Source: Pythium myriotylum (taxonomy: Eukaryota; Oomycota; Peronosporomycetes; Pythiales; Pythiaceae). From it: a stretch of DNA of 64,000 nucleotides. This document shows, piece after piece, positions 8,596-19,070 of this stretch. The number at the start of each line of letters is the position of its first letter. Position 1 is the first letter of the stretch. The notes below the pieces were generated by a model that saw only the letters and a program-made list of their open reading frames with translations, made no database searches and was not told the origin of the DNA. Position numbers and translations under genes: made by a program. The stretch spans positions 682,001 to 746,000 of the forward strand of contig JALJCQ010000004.1 of assembly GCA_023091665.1 (NCBI GenBank), in the 5' to 3' direction.

Positions 8596-9855
8596 CTACT
8601 TGCGGACCTTGGCGTCGAGCACGGGCGCGACTTCGATGGCGTCCGGCGCGTCGACCATGCCGTCGATCCAGCCCCAGGCGATGACCGAGATGCGGCCTTC
8701 GTTGCGCACGGGCGTGTCCTGGAGAATGCCGTGGCGCCAAATGATGTTGGTGTCGCGCGCAAAGGCGTAGACGCAGCCGTCGGGCTGCGGCACGCTCACG
8801 ACCGTGCGCGTCTGCGCGTGCTCGAACGCCGCGTCGCGCGTGGCGCCGAACGAGACGCCGATCGTGAAGTTCTGCTTGGCGGCGATCTCGGGCTTGACGG
8901 CCGCGGCGTCGAAGTGGAAGGGCTTCCACTGAGACGTGTCCTTGTACCAGTTGAAGCGCGTGGCCTGCACCTTGAGGCTGAAGAACTTGGCGAGCCGGTC
9001 GATGACGAGCTGGAACGTCGGGCAGTTGTTCTTCCACCGGGTCTTGTCGTCGGCGATGAGGTGCGTGCCGTCGATCTTGTCGTTGCCGTGCCACATCTTG
9101 AGCAGTCGCTCCTCCGGGATGCCGCAGTTGTTGAGCTCGCTCAGCAGCTTGGCGTAGAGCTCGCCCTTCTTGAAGTCGCTAAACACATTCGGCGCGAGCA
9201 GCACGTCGCGCGACGTGAGCGACGTCGTGAACTTGTCGGCGGCCGCGCCGAGATCGTACGTGATGCGCAGATCCACGGGCTTGGTCGACGGCTCGAAGAC
9301 CTCCGTGTTCTTGCCCTTGACGACCTTGACCTTGGGCTTGGCGCCGTCCTCCTTCTCCTTCCTGGGCTTCTTCTCTTTCTTCGCGGGCTTGTCCTTGGGC
9401 TCTTCTTCTTCGCTCGCCTTGGGCTCGTCTTCTTTCGCGCTCTCATCTTCCTTCTTCTTGGGCTTTCTGTCCTTGTTCTTGGGCTTCTTGTCCTTCTTGG
9501 GCTCCTCCTTCTTGGCCGGCGACGGCGCGTCCTCGGCGTCCGTCTTGTCGGCCTCGGCGTCGCCCTGGCTCTTGCTCGGCAGCGTCACAAAGTGGTTGCG
9601 CTTGCACTCGTCGCCGTCGCGGCACTGGCCCGTGCGCCAGTAGTATCGACAGAGCCGCTTGTCGTGCACGCGCTGGCAGTTCTTGCGCGTGCAGCGGCCC
9701 GTCATGGACCACCGACAGACCGTCTTGAAGAGCCCATCGGGGTCCTCGAAGTGCACGGGGCCCTTGGCCTGGCGCGGCGAGCTCGAGCTCGTAGCTGCTG
9801 AGGCGTCCATTTTCGTCCCGAGATCTTGACCTCCGGATTTGCCGCCAAAAATCAT
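8596..9855 (-). CDS. CCCH zinc-finger protein with AlkB-like 2OG-Fe(II) oxygenase domain
   Basis: Single exon, up to 419 residues; the second Met (MDASAA, at 9810) could be the true start. Two CCCH fingers stand near residues 45-95. The first has spacing CX7CX4CX3H and the second is the classical CX8CX5CX3H. A long Lys/Glu-rich linker follows. The C-terminal 220 residues show an AlkB-like pattern: N-W-Y-K..HFD (iron ligands His and Asp), VSFGATRDAAF, ARDTNIIWRHGI (distal His) and GRISVIAWG (2-oxoglutarate-binding Arg). CCCH fingers usually bind RNA, so RNA demethylation or hydroxylation is the natural hypothesis, but this is inference. The gene converges with PYM1 and diverges from the HMGB gene. 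Confidence 0.75.
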   Translation of the reverse strand: MIFGGKSGGQDLGTKMDASAATSSSSPRQAKGPVHFEDPDGLFKTVCRWSMTGRCTRKNCQRVHDKRLCRYYWRTGQCRDGDECKRNHFVTLPSKSQGDAEADKTDAEDAPSPAKKEEPKKDKKPKNKDRKPKKKEDESAKEDEPKASEEEEPKDKPAKKEKKPRKEKEDGAKPKVKVVKGKNTEVFEPSTKPVDLRITYDLGAAADKFTTSLTSRDVLLAPNVFSDFKKGELYAKLLSELNNCGIPEERLLKMWHGNDKIDGTHLIADDKTRWKNNCPTFQLVIDRLAKFFSLKVQATRFNWYKDTSQWKPFHFDAAAVKPEIAAKQNFTIGVSFGATRDAAFEHAQTRTVVSVPQPDGCVYAFARDTNIIWRHGILQDTPVRNEGRISVIAWGWIDGMVDAPDAIEVAPVLDAKVRK

Positions 9856-11033
9856 CCGCGGCCCGGATATTTTGGTTCAAACGAGGGGGAAAAATAACGC
9901 GAGACGGTAAGTTTCGGCGTTTTCTTCTCGCTCCGAGGTTTTTTCACCTGGTGGATGCGTGAGTGCCCACTCGCAATTGGCTCGTCCCTTCTATTCCTCT
10001 TCTCAGAGTCGATCGTGGGTGACGAGAGAGAGAGAAAAAACGATCAGCCGTCGACAGAAGAAAAAGGAAACGCAGCGTGGGTCCAATGACGCAGCACGTG
10101 AAAAAACCTCAGGCCAGCAGAAAAACGGTCGCGGATTGGCTGGCGTGTGAAGATTCCGCCAATCAGCGCGCTCCGAGCCTTTCCTCTCTCCTCTGGCGCT
10201 TTCTTCCTTCTCGGCCCCATCTCTTTTTTCGGCTGATGGGGTAACCAACAACCACCACGATCAGACACCATCTCGCCTCCAATTCAGCAACACCAGCAGG
10301 GACTGGGACAGCTCCACTGTGAGGCTAAACCCGGCGGCGGGCGGAAACATGAAATGGCTCGGGAATCCATAGCGTGCGCGCCGACGGCCGTGCCGCGCGA
10401 CCCGCGCCTCGGCTGGTAGTGGGTAGGGTACCGATCGATTCCGCAAAGGCCGCGCGATCGATTGGTGGGCTTGGCGCTTTGAGCGGCTCGGTATTGGTGG
10501 CGCGGGGCGGCCCGCAAGTCGCGCGAGGCGTTCGCCCTAGCGTTTGTATGGGGCGGCGCGCCTCTGGTCACTCCTCCTAAAAAACCTCGGGACTTTTCCC
10601 TTGATTCTGCACTCCGTTTCTTCAACGTCTGTGCGTGGGCGGAGGAGGTCGTTTCTGGCTCCTTCTCGTACAGTTGCCTCACGCCCACAGCAGGCGAAGT
10701 GATCGCCCGAGGTTTTTCTCTGGCTCGACGCTCTCTCAGTTGCAGTTTGTATGGGGGCTCGTGGGAATGGGTTTGGCCGGGGGATCCCCCTCCCCCTCCC
10801 CTCGGCTTGCGCGCTCCCCTACTCTCTGTTGCTTGGCTCAGCCCCGCCGTCTTGCCCTCGGGGCTCCCCCTTTAGACCAGGGGCGCCCCACAGTCACCGT
10901 TTGCACTGGGCCCCACAGTCCCCAGTCTAAATTTCCACGCCTCCCAAGACAGCCAGCCAAGCTCGCCGCCAGTCGGGGTTTTCGCAAATTTCGGAATTTT
11001 CAGCCTCGTCTTTCAAAAACACAAAACTTGAAA
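9856..11033. promoter_or_regulatory. Long divergent promoter region with CCAAT boxes
   Basis: 1178 bp between the CCCH-AlkB gene (minus) and the HMGB gene (plus), long for this gene-dense window. CCAAT or ATTGG pentamers occur at 10083, 10135, 10159 and 10461, a loose cluster of the kind bound by NF-Y. A C/G-homopolymer-rich patch lies near 10780-10805. I see no coding exon; the open frames here are short and of odd composition. Confidence 0.4.
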
Positions 11034-11749
11034 ATGGCGCGCGGAGTCGGTCGTCCGAAGAAGGGCGCCAACGATGTCACGGGACGCAAGCAGCGCAAGA
11101 AGAAGGACAAGAACGCGCCCAAGCGAGCGCTCTCGGCCTTCATGTTCTTCTCGAACGACATCCGCGACACGGTCAAGCGCGAGATGCCCGAGCTCGAGTT
11201 CTTGCAGATCTCGTCCGAGATCGGCCGTCGCTGGAAGGCCATCGACCCGGAGCAGCGCAAGGTGCGTCAACGGAGCTCTTGACCGGATGCTGATTGTGGA
11301 GACACGAGACTGACTTTTTTATTTATGGTGCTTTGCAGCCGTACGAGGAGCTCGCTGCTGCCGACAAGAAGCGCTACAACGAGGAGAAGGAGGACTACGT
11401 GCCCGACCCGTCGTTTGAGAGCGGCCGTGGCACGCGCAAGAAGAAGGACCCGAACGCCCCCAAGCGTCCGCTCTCGGCCTACTTCTTCTTCTGTAACGAG
11501 ATCCGTAACGAGGTCCGTGAAGCCAACCCGAACAAGAAGGTGACGGAGATTGCGCAGCTGCTGGCGGAGCGATGGCGCGCGCTGCCGGACAAGAAGCGTG
11601 TCAAGTACCAGAAGATGCACGAGGAGGCCAAGGCCAAGTACGAAGGCCAGATGAACGAATACAATGGCAAGGGCTCGGGCGACGCCGAGGAGGAGGAAGA
11701 GGAAGAGGACGACGAGGAGGTGGATGAGGACGAGGAAGACGACGAGTAA
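11034..11749 (+). CDS. HMGB-type protein with two HMG boxes and an acidic tail
   Basis: Exons 11034-11261 and 11339-11749 flank a 77-bp intron (donor GTGCGT, acceptor CTTTGCAG), phase 0. The product has 212 residues. A basic N-terminus is followed by box A (NAPKRALSAFMFFSND..) and box B (DPNAPKRPLSAYFFFCNE..AERWRALPDKKR). The last 25 residues are almost all Glu and Asp. This order (box A, box B, acidic tail) is that of the abundant chromatin architectural HMGB proteins, which bend DNA without strong sequence preference. The intron falls inside box A. The start is supported by the AAAATGG context and by the conserved basic leader. Confidence 0.92.
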
Positions 11750-12218
11750 AGCTCGCCTCGTGTTCCCTCTCCTCCTTCCCCCCGTCAATAGTTCCAGCAT
11801 CCACTCTACTCCTCACCCGCGGCGTGAGAGTCTATCGTTTTCTAGCGCAGGCAGAGATCTATTAAGTTTACGTATATTCTAGGTTTTGGAAATGCCAGTG
11901 TCCCATTGCATGGTGCATCTTCGTTGGCGGTGACTCTGTTTCCCTGAGACGTGTTGATGCGCGAGTAGTCAGAAGCGTAGCCATCTTTCGTCGTGAGTGA
12001 TGACCTCAACGGAACGGAAGGGCCAGCTGGCGGAACAGTTCCAGCGCCGTTATGAGGGAGAGTAACCCACATGCAGGCCGAGGTGGATGAGAAACAAACA
12101 CCAAACGAACACAAGAACACTTTGGTCGGAACACAACACTTGGAACGAAAAGGAAAGGAAAGAAAAGAAGAAAAAAAAAAGATGATGGCGGTGTTAATTG
12201 GATGGAAGGGGGACTGGT
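11750..12218. other. Convergent intergenic region
   Basis: 469 bp between the HMGB gene (plus) and the RPC4 gene (minus), which converge here. It holds both 3' UTRs. A purine-rich tract (AAAGGAAAGAAAAGAAG then a run of A) lies at 12147-12184. No gene seen. Confidence 0.45.
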
Positions 12219-13609
12219 CTATGCAAGCAGCGCGTCGAAGTCGGGCGTGACCACGAGGTGACGGTCGATGGGCCCGAGCATGCAGAGCTGCTGTTCGTTC
12301 TTGTCGATGGAGAAGAGCTCCTCACTGAACGCTGGCGTGTGGGCTGTCGCCACGTCGAACTTCTTGTCACCCAGCATCAGCACCACCTTCCCGGAGCGGA
12401 GAACACAGAGCTATCGAGACAAGCGACAGTGAGCCACCGAGACGTTCACACAACGCAATCAGCCGCCCACACGACAGACACTCACCTTGCCGACAAAGCC
12501 GCCGGGCGCCGTCGCGATCGATCGATCGAACACCTGCTCCTCCCTGATTAAAGCGCTTGACTGTCAGCGACCATTGAGGGTGGAAGTGGCAAGAGCGAAC
12601 TCACTTTTTCTGCTCGGTGATGTCGTCGGGATTCATTTCCTCGTCCTTCTTGGCGCTTTCCTGCGGCGCCGAGTCCTCCTTCGCCACTGCAAACTTGTTC
12701 ACGGGCGCCGGTTTGGCCTGCTCTGCCTCGGGCTTGGCCGTGTTCACTCGCGTGGCGTTGGCGAGCGGCAGCGTCGTTGGCAGCTGCAGGAAGAGCAGCG
12801 TATCGTTGGGCAGGATAAACTGGCCGTCTTGATCGCAAAATACAGCGCCAGTGGTTGGCGGTTCCGGTCGGCGAGCGAACGGAAGGCTCATCGGCTCCAT
12901 GGGCGATTTGACAACTGGCGGCCACTGCTCCTCGATCTCCATCGCCGAGAATCCGTCGTGAACCAATGTGCTGTCTTCATCGTCAAGAACACTGATGCCG
13001 CCGCCGTCAGCAGCAGACACTGGCTTTGCAGGAATCGACGAGCGCGGCGCGAGCGAACCGCCAGAGCTGTACGACGATCCACCCGAGAGCGTTCCCACGA
13101 AGGCCACTCGGCCCGTGGGCAGATTCGCGCCACGGCCTCGACCACGCCCACGCCCACCACGCGCGCCATCGGCTCTGTCTCCGCCTCGACCGCCTCGGCC
13201 TCGCGAGTCGCGCGTCAGGTCGCCAGCGCGCTGAGGCTTGTTGAAGCTCTCGCCTTGAGGAGCTGCTCGTGCGCCCGCCTGCTCGCTTCGCGCCGCGGCG
13301 CTCGGGGCCGCCGCAGCGTCGTCGCCGCCAGTGCGTCGCTTGGCTGCCTTGGGCACGAACTGCAACAGCAGAGAGAGGGTGTGAGTTCTTCCCACGGCAA
13401 GCGATGGTCTCGAGACGCAGCACCTTCGGTCGGCGAGCGGCAGCCACAGCGGCGTCGCCTGTGGTCTGTCGGAGGGATCTTCACAAGCACATGCAGCGTC
13501 AGACGGGTCACTTCTATCGGTGGAGACCATCAGAGCAGCCCACGTACGTGAGGCGCGCGCTGGACGCGTCAATGCGCGTGCGCATCATGTCGTCGCCGGC
13601 GTCGGCCAT
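12219..13609 (-). CDS. RPC4: RNA polymerase III subunit RPC4 (POLR3D/Rpc53)
   Basis: Four exons on the minus strand: 13609-13544, 13359-12605, 12543-12486 and 12410-12219. The introns are 184, 61 and 75 bp, and the last two are frame-perfect GT-AG introns. The first junction uses donor GTGGGC; a GTACGT donor three bases earlier breaks the frame, so exon 1 is the least certain part. The product has about 356 residues. RPC4 landmarks are an N-terminal FVPKAAKRR motif, an RGG-type stretch (GGRGRGRGRG), the FLQLPTTLP motif and the C-terminal domain (VLRSGKVVLMLGDKKFDVATA.., HLVVTPDFDALL). With RPC5 the protein forms the TFIIF-like arm of Pol III, needed for promoter opening and termination on tRNA and 5S genes. 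Confidence 0.85.
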
Positions 13610-15065
13610 TGCGCTTGAGGTTGGTTCCGGGTTGAGTCGATTGGAGCAAACCGACCAATTTGTTCCGAGAGGTGCGTGGTCAAAAATTGATTTTCTATGT
13701 TTAGAACAAATATGATTTCTTAGAATCCGTTAAAAACGTATATCTTGATTGGATGAAAAGATAGAGTGTGGGATTGGTGCAAAATGGAGCCACTTCGCCC
13801 GCGTAGAAACACGGGCAGCTGACTGGTGAACAACTTGAACCTGCGCGGATGACGGCGAAGATTCCGCTTTCGCCATGCTCGGAAGCGCGCTCGTGTCTCA
13901 TCCGCCTCCTTCGCAGTTCGGAGTTCTGAATTGCTGGGAGTCGGAATCCGCTGGGGCCGCTGCAGTTCTGACGCTTATAGTCAGAGCAAGTCAACCCATG
14001 AGTCTAGCTGCGACCAGGGGGCCTGGGAACCTAGATGGCGACGGATCCCTCGCGTGCATGCAGGCGGGAGACCTGTCTGCTCCAAGATGCTGTTCATCTG
14101 GGACGTTTATGTGCTGGCAGCCTCCGGCTCGAGCAGAAGGCTTGATGTATCCTAAAACAAAAAAAAGCAATTTCGAAGAAATCGGCCAAAACGCTGTGTT
14201 TGGTTGAGTGTGTTGTGTTTGTTTGGTGGGAAAGCCAGAAACAGATCTTTTGTTCGGTTCGTAAACCAGAATGTTGGTCTCGCCCAGCCCAAATCACACC
14301 CGCTGACTCCATGAGAAAACATCAACTTGGGACCAGACGGTCGGAGCGAAAGGAATGACCCCCGAGCCAATCACAAAGGCCGCCGGGGAACGTGCGCGGT
14401 GAGCCTCCGCGACACCCGCGGAGGTTCCCACGGCTCCCCCTCGGCCTTTCGCCGCCGTTCGGCCACCAAGGCGCGCCCGTGGGTTTTCCACTCCCGTGTG
14501 ATCTTTTTCGGGGACTTCGACCACCCGTCTCCCGCCAAAGTCAGTTGAAACCCCAGTGCCTCGTCCAGTGGAAGGAAGAAGGAAACTCCGGGGAGCCCTA
14601 GCCCTCCAGCAAGTGGCCGAGGTGTCCAGTCAGCGCTTAGCTTGATTAAAGTATAGCGGGCTCACTGGTTGGCGGCCCCAAGATTTCAGCTCCCAATTTT
14701 CTTCGAGACAGAAAGTCGGAAGTCCCCGGATCGGGTCCACTCCACTCGCCAGCAGCTGGGCCGTTGGGTTTGTTCGAATCCAGAGCCGCGTCCGGAACGG
14801 CTCAGCCGCGCTGCTCCTCCCCAACGGCCGCCCGCGCTCCCTTCGAGGAGCTACAGTCTGCAGTACCGGTATTCAGCACGCGCGACGGGAGGGCCACAAG
14901 CCAGTGGCCTGATCTCGATCTTCCCCGCCTCGCTCCTCGCTCGCTCTCTCCGTGGGCTCACACGCGACAACGACGGCGCGACGACAAGCCGCGACGAGCG
15001 ACGCGCACGTTGAAGCTCTCGCTCTCCTCCCCTCGCCAACAGGTGGACCGCTCGACGGAAGACAA
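13610..15065. other. Long divergent intergenic region
   Basis: 1456 bp between RPC4 (minus) and the MYB gene (plus). It is of mixed composition: AT-rich at 13680-13760 and 14150-14230, GC-rich after 14380. I find no tRNA, no repeat family and no frame with protein-like features. An in-frame ATG at 14952 could extend the MYB protein by 38 residues. Confidence 0.4.
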
Positions 15066-17389
15066 ATGGGTGCCAACAGCTCGCCCCCGGCCTCGGAGGC
15101 GGCGCTCGCGCTCGGCCAGAGCAAGAAGCGCAAGACGAGCGACGCGCCGCTGCCGCTCGCGCTCGCGCCCGCCGATGCCGCCTCGCCCGTCGACGCCGAC
15201 AGCCTCCACACCGAGGCCACGCTCGAACGCATGGGTGCGTGCGACCGTCCCGCATTCTATTTTTCTTTGGTTGCGTCGAGGCTCACGTGGATCGCTGTCT
15301 CCCTTGCTTGCCCCCTGCAGCCACGGCGCTCGACCTGAGCCACTCGCTCGTGAACCGCGCGCTGCTCGACCCGACGCTGCCCAAGTCCACGAGCCTCGCC
15401 ATGGAGGACTCGCGCTCGCGCCTCGAGCAGCTCTCGTCCTTCGTCGACGCGCTGCGCGCCGCCGACGTCGAGGGCGTCGCCGCGCAGCTCGCGCGCATGT
15501 TCGTCAGCGACGTCGGCGTGCTCTCGACGCTGCGCGACGCCGCCGCGCGCGCCGTCGACGACGCCCACAAGGCCAACAACACCATCGACATCACGCGCAC
15601 GCGCCGCATCTCCTCGGCCGCCTCCGCGCCCACGCCAACGTCCGCGTCCGCGTCCACGCCAACACCCACACCCACGCCCACGACCGAGCCCTCGGCTTCT
15701 TCCACCGCGGCATCCGCCGACGCCAACGCCAACATCCAACCCCCCAACGCCAACATCCAACCTTCCAACGTTGGCGCCAACGTTGGCGCCGCGGACGCCC
15801 ACGGCGACGTGGAGATGGAGGTCCACGAGGAGCTCCACGAGGAAGAAGCTGCGCAGGCGCTCACGGGCCTGCGCCTGAGCTCCACGGCGTCGTCGGCCGT
15901 CGCGGCGTCGGCCGTCGCCGCCGTGGCCGCCGTGGCCGCCGCGGGCGTGCCGCTGCCGTCGCCGCGCGCCGTCTCGTCGGGCGGACTGCCGCCCATGGCG
16001 CTGCCGCCGGCGCCCACGCCCACGAGCGGCGCGCGCGATCGCTCGGCCATCCCGTCGTCCGTGCCCTACACGCCCACGCCGCTGCCCAGCCTCTCGCCCA
16101 CGCACGCGCTCTCCATCTTCGCGCCGCAAGCGCCGCCCGACCTCGCGGCCTACGCGGCCTCGGGGCCCGCCGGGCTCTTCGTCACGGCGCCGCACCCGCA
16201 CAGCCACGCGCACGCGCACGGGCTCGTGCACTCGCCGCTCGGCACGCCCGGCTCGCTGCCCAGCATCTTCGCGCGCGGCCTGCTCGCGCCCATCGCGACG
16301 CCCTACGACCCCTCCAAGAACGACTTTCTCGGCTTCGTCACGAGCCCCATGGTCACGGGCACCACGCCGCTCGGCACGCCCATGCTCACGCCCCACGGAC
16401 AGAACCTCGGCCCGTTCGTCGACTGGAAGAGCCTCGCGCCGCCCTCGCTCTCCAACACGCCCTCGGCCGCGCCCGCGACCGTCGTCACGGCGCCCCCGGT
16501 GACCGTCGAGGCGCCGCCCGTGGCGCCCGTGCCGACCGCCGACCCGGCGCAGCAGCAGGGCCAGCAGCCCACGCTCACGCCCGTGACCAACCTCTACCGC
16601 CCGTCGCCGCGCTCGAGCGGCCAGGCGTCGCCCGTCAAGCGGAAGAGCATCACGTCCAAGCAGCTCGTGGAGGCCGCCGTGAACCACGGCGCCAACCTCG
16701 CGCTGCCGATCGCCAAGTCGCTCGCGGCGCTCGAGCGCACGCACCCTGCGCGCAAGGCCAACCCGCGGCGCTGGACCAAAGAAGAAGACGACGCGCTGCG
16801 CCAGGCCGTCGAGAACCACAAGGAGAAGAACTGGAAGGCCATCGCGGCGCAGGTGCCCGGGCGCAACCACACGCAGTGTCTCCAGCGCTGGACCAAAGTG
16901 CTCGCGCCGGGCCTCGTCAAGGGCCACTGGTCGCCCCACGAAGACGAGCTGCTCAAGCGGCTCGTGGCCGGCGGCAACAAGAACTGGGGCGAAGTCGCCG
17001 CCAAGATCCCCGGTCGCACGTCCAAGCAGTGCCGCGAGCGCTGGCACAACCACCTGGACCCGAACATTGTGCGCGGCGCGTACACGCCCGAGGAAGACCG
17101 CATCATCCTGGAGGCGCAGGCGCGGCTGGGCAACCGCTGGTCGGTGATCGCGGCCATGCTGCCGGGGCGCACGGAAGACGCGGTCAAGATCCGGTGGAAG
17201 TCGCACTGCCGGCTCTGGAAAGCGCGCAAGTATTTAAGGAAAGCCGGCGGCGAGGCGGGCGGCGACGACGACGACCTGGGTCCGGACCCGGAGCTCAACG
17301 CGGACGAGTCGTCGGACGACGACGGCGGCGACGAGGACGAGGAGCAGCAGCAGGAAGCCGCCTCCAAGCCGGCGCCCGTGGCGGCCTGA
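15066..17389 (+). CDS. Three-repeat MYB (R1R2R3) transcription factor
   Basis: Exons 15066-15234 and 15321-17389 flank an 86-bp intron (donor GTGCGT, acceptor CCCTGCAG); the codon G/CC is split and the frame continues, giving 745 residues including exon 1. The N-terminal 450 residues are low-complexity Ala/Pro/Thr/Ser. Three tandem MYB repeats follow near residues 545-700. Their Trp-bearing helices read RRWTKEEDD..NWKAIAAQVPGR, GHWSPHEDE..NWGEVAAKIPGR and GAYTPEEDR..RWSVIAAMLPGR. The third repeat has Tyr for the first Trp, as is common. The arrangement is that of animal c-Myb and plant 3R-MYB proteins, nuclear DNA-binding regulators often tied to the cell cycle. The tail is acidic with a Gln run. 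Confidence 0.88.
15640..15800 (+). repeat. Coding low-complexity repeats (ACNCCNACN and GCCAACATCCAA units)
   Basis: Within the MYB coding region, short tandem units encode Thr-Pro and Ala-Asn-Ile-Gln-Pro repeats. GCCAACATCCAACC recurs, and GTTGGCGCCAACGTTGGCGCC is itself palindromic. The frame is maintained, so this is a length-variable linker rather than a regulatory element. Confidence 0.6.
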
Positions 17390-17580
17390 GAAAGGCGGGC
17401 AAGTTGAAGTGAGCTCTTCGTGTGTAAAGTTCGCGTTTTTACTTAATGGCGACCGAAATATAACAATAGTTAACGCACCAACGTTGGCGTGTGGCCTTTG
17501 ACGACCGACCGATGGAGCGCAACCGACCGACCGGCGAGCAGCTCAGCTCACTTGCAGCAACCGACGGCCCCGAGCAGAGG

Positions 17581-18981
17581 ATGGCGGACGAAGCAGACGA
17601 CGCGGGCGACCAGAAGGCCAGCGAGGCGCCGCCGAGAGATGTGCCGTGCTGCCGTCGAGTGGCTCGGGGAAAAGACGCACGAGTCTCACGTGGCTCGTGG
17701 TGGCGTAGGACGTGGCCGTGACGCTCATGGGCAACGTGCTCGAGAAGCTCCGCATCCTGGGCTACGAGCGCGAGATGGGCAAGAAGAAGAGCATCGTGCC
17801 GTTCACGGAGACGCAGTTCGCCTGTCTCACGACAAATGCCAGGTCTCGTAGTGTAGTGGGGGTTTTGGGTCGAGTGGAGCGGTCTGATAGAGCTGACGAC
17901 TCGAGTTGTGTGGCTCGCTAGCGCCCAGTTCAAGGCGTTTCTCGACCTCGTGCTGTATCTCATGAAGGTCTGCGAGCAGGACTTTGCTGTGGACAAGTAC
18001 GACGACCCGAACTCGAGCGTCAACAAGCTCATCCTGGCGCTCAAGGTCATGGGGTTCCCACTCGACTACCCAGCCTCCAAGCTACGACTGGGCTACGGGG
18101 AGGCTGCGTGTGCCACGCTCGACTTTATTTGTGACAAAGCGCTCGCGACACGCAACTTTAACTGGCCACGACCTTCGTACCCGAAAGAAGACTTTGCCGA
18201 CGAGGCCGAGGTGGATGAGGATGCTGAGATCGACGGAGCCGATGACGCACCGCCTGTGGGCGACGAAGAGGACGAGGAGCTCTACAGCGATATCGTGCGT
18301 GCATCCAAAGACAAAGAAAGCTCGGCGCTAGAGGAGAGCTATCAGCAGATGATCATGAGTGAGGTGGACCCGTTGCTGTGGAAGACCGAGCTCGAGCGCG
18401 TAGGGCCGCGACTTAAAGTGTCGGCTAAGGAGGACGACGGAAAGGAGTGGCACGCCCACATCGACCGCACGCGCAAGCACGAGACCGTGATGAAGGAGCT
18501 GCTGCCGCGCGCCAACACGCAGCTCAAACTCATCGCGGCGCAACTGAGCGAGACAATTCAGCGCATGGGCACCAAGGAGAAGCAGGTCAACAACCAGTAC
18601 GAGTCGCTCGGGCTCGAGTTTCACGCGCTGCAGGACAAGCTGCGCGCCATCAGCGACAAGTGCAAGGAAGATTCGGATCGCGTCAATGTCATGACGAACG
18701 AGCATGCGGCCATCACCGAGCAGCTCCGTGAGACCAAGAGCGTCATGGACGACCGCGGTAGCAAGATGACCGACACGTCGCCGCTCGTGGCCATCAAGGA
18801 CGCGCTCAAGACGCTCAGCGCCGAGATCAAGAACTTCGAACTGCGCATTGGCGTCGTGGGGCACACGCTCATGCAGGCCAAGGCGCGACAGGCAGCCTCA
18901 GGCATGCGACGAAAAGGTGCCGGCGGCGGACAGCAGTACCAAGATCCCGAGTACGACCAGAGCGACGACGACTCGAGCTGA
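17581..18981 (+). CDS. IFT57: Intraflagellar transport protein IFT57
   Basis: Three exons, 17581-17640, 17709-17842 and 17922-18981, have introns of 68 and 79 bp; all junctions are in frame (..PPRD/DVAVTLM.. and ..TTNAS/AQFKAF..). The product has about 417 residues. The N-terminal half is the CH-like globular domain of IFT57: VLEKLRILGYEREM, KKKSIVPFTETQFA, QFKAFLDLVLYLM, then VMGFPLDYPASKLRLGYGEA. An acidic linker precedes a long coiled coil rich in Lys, Glu and Gln (about residues 250-380). IFT57 pairs with IFT20 in IFT-B and carries cargo into flagella, so the organism makes flagellated cells. The first exon is short and rests on frame continuity. The gene converges with the giant dynein gene, 89 bp from stop to stop. 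Confidence 0.85.
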
Positions 18982-19070
18982 GTGCTGACGCTGCTTACTA
19001 CAGATTGAATCTCATATCATTCTTTACACAAATGGGGGCATCTCTACTATAGTACTTGACTTGGTTTTCG

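Noticed and set aside
8731..9801. 356-codon Leu/Val-rich frame antisense to the CCCH-AlkB gene
   Set aside because: Shadow of the Lys/Glu-rich linker read backwards; zinc-finger and oxygenase motifs are on the minus strand.
13610..15065. Possible RNA gene or small coding genes in the long gap before the MYB gene
   Set aside because: No tRNA cloverleaf, no conserved RNA box and no frame with protein-like composition could be supported by eye.
14764..17412. Very long open frame (over 880 codons) overlapping the MYB gene in another frame, plus a 649-codon frame antisense to it
   Set aside because: Both are GC-skew shadows: composition is Arg/Ala/Gly runs, while the MYB frame carries three conserved repeats and a proper splice junction.
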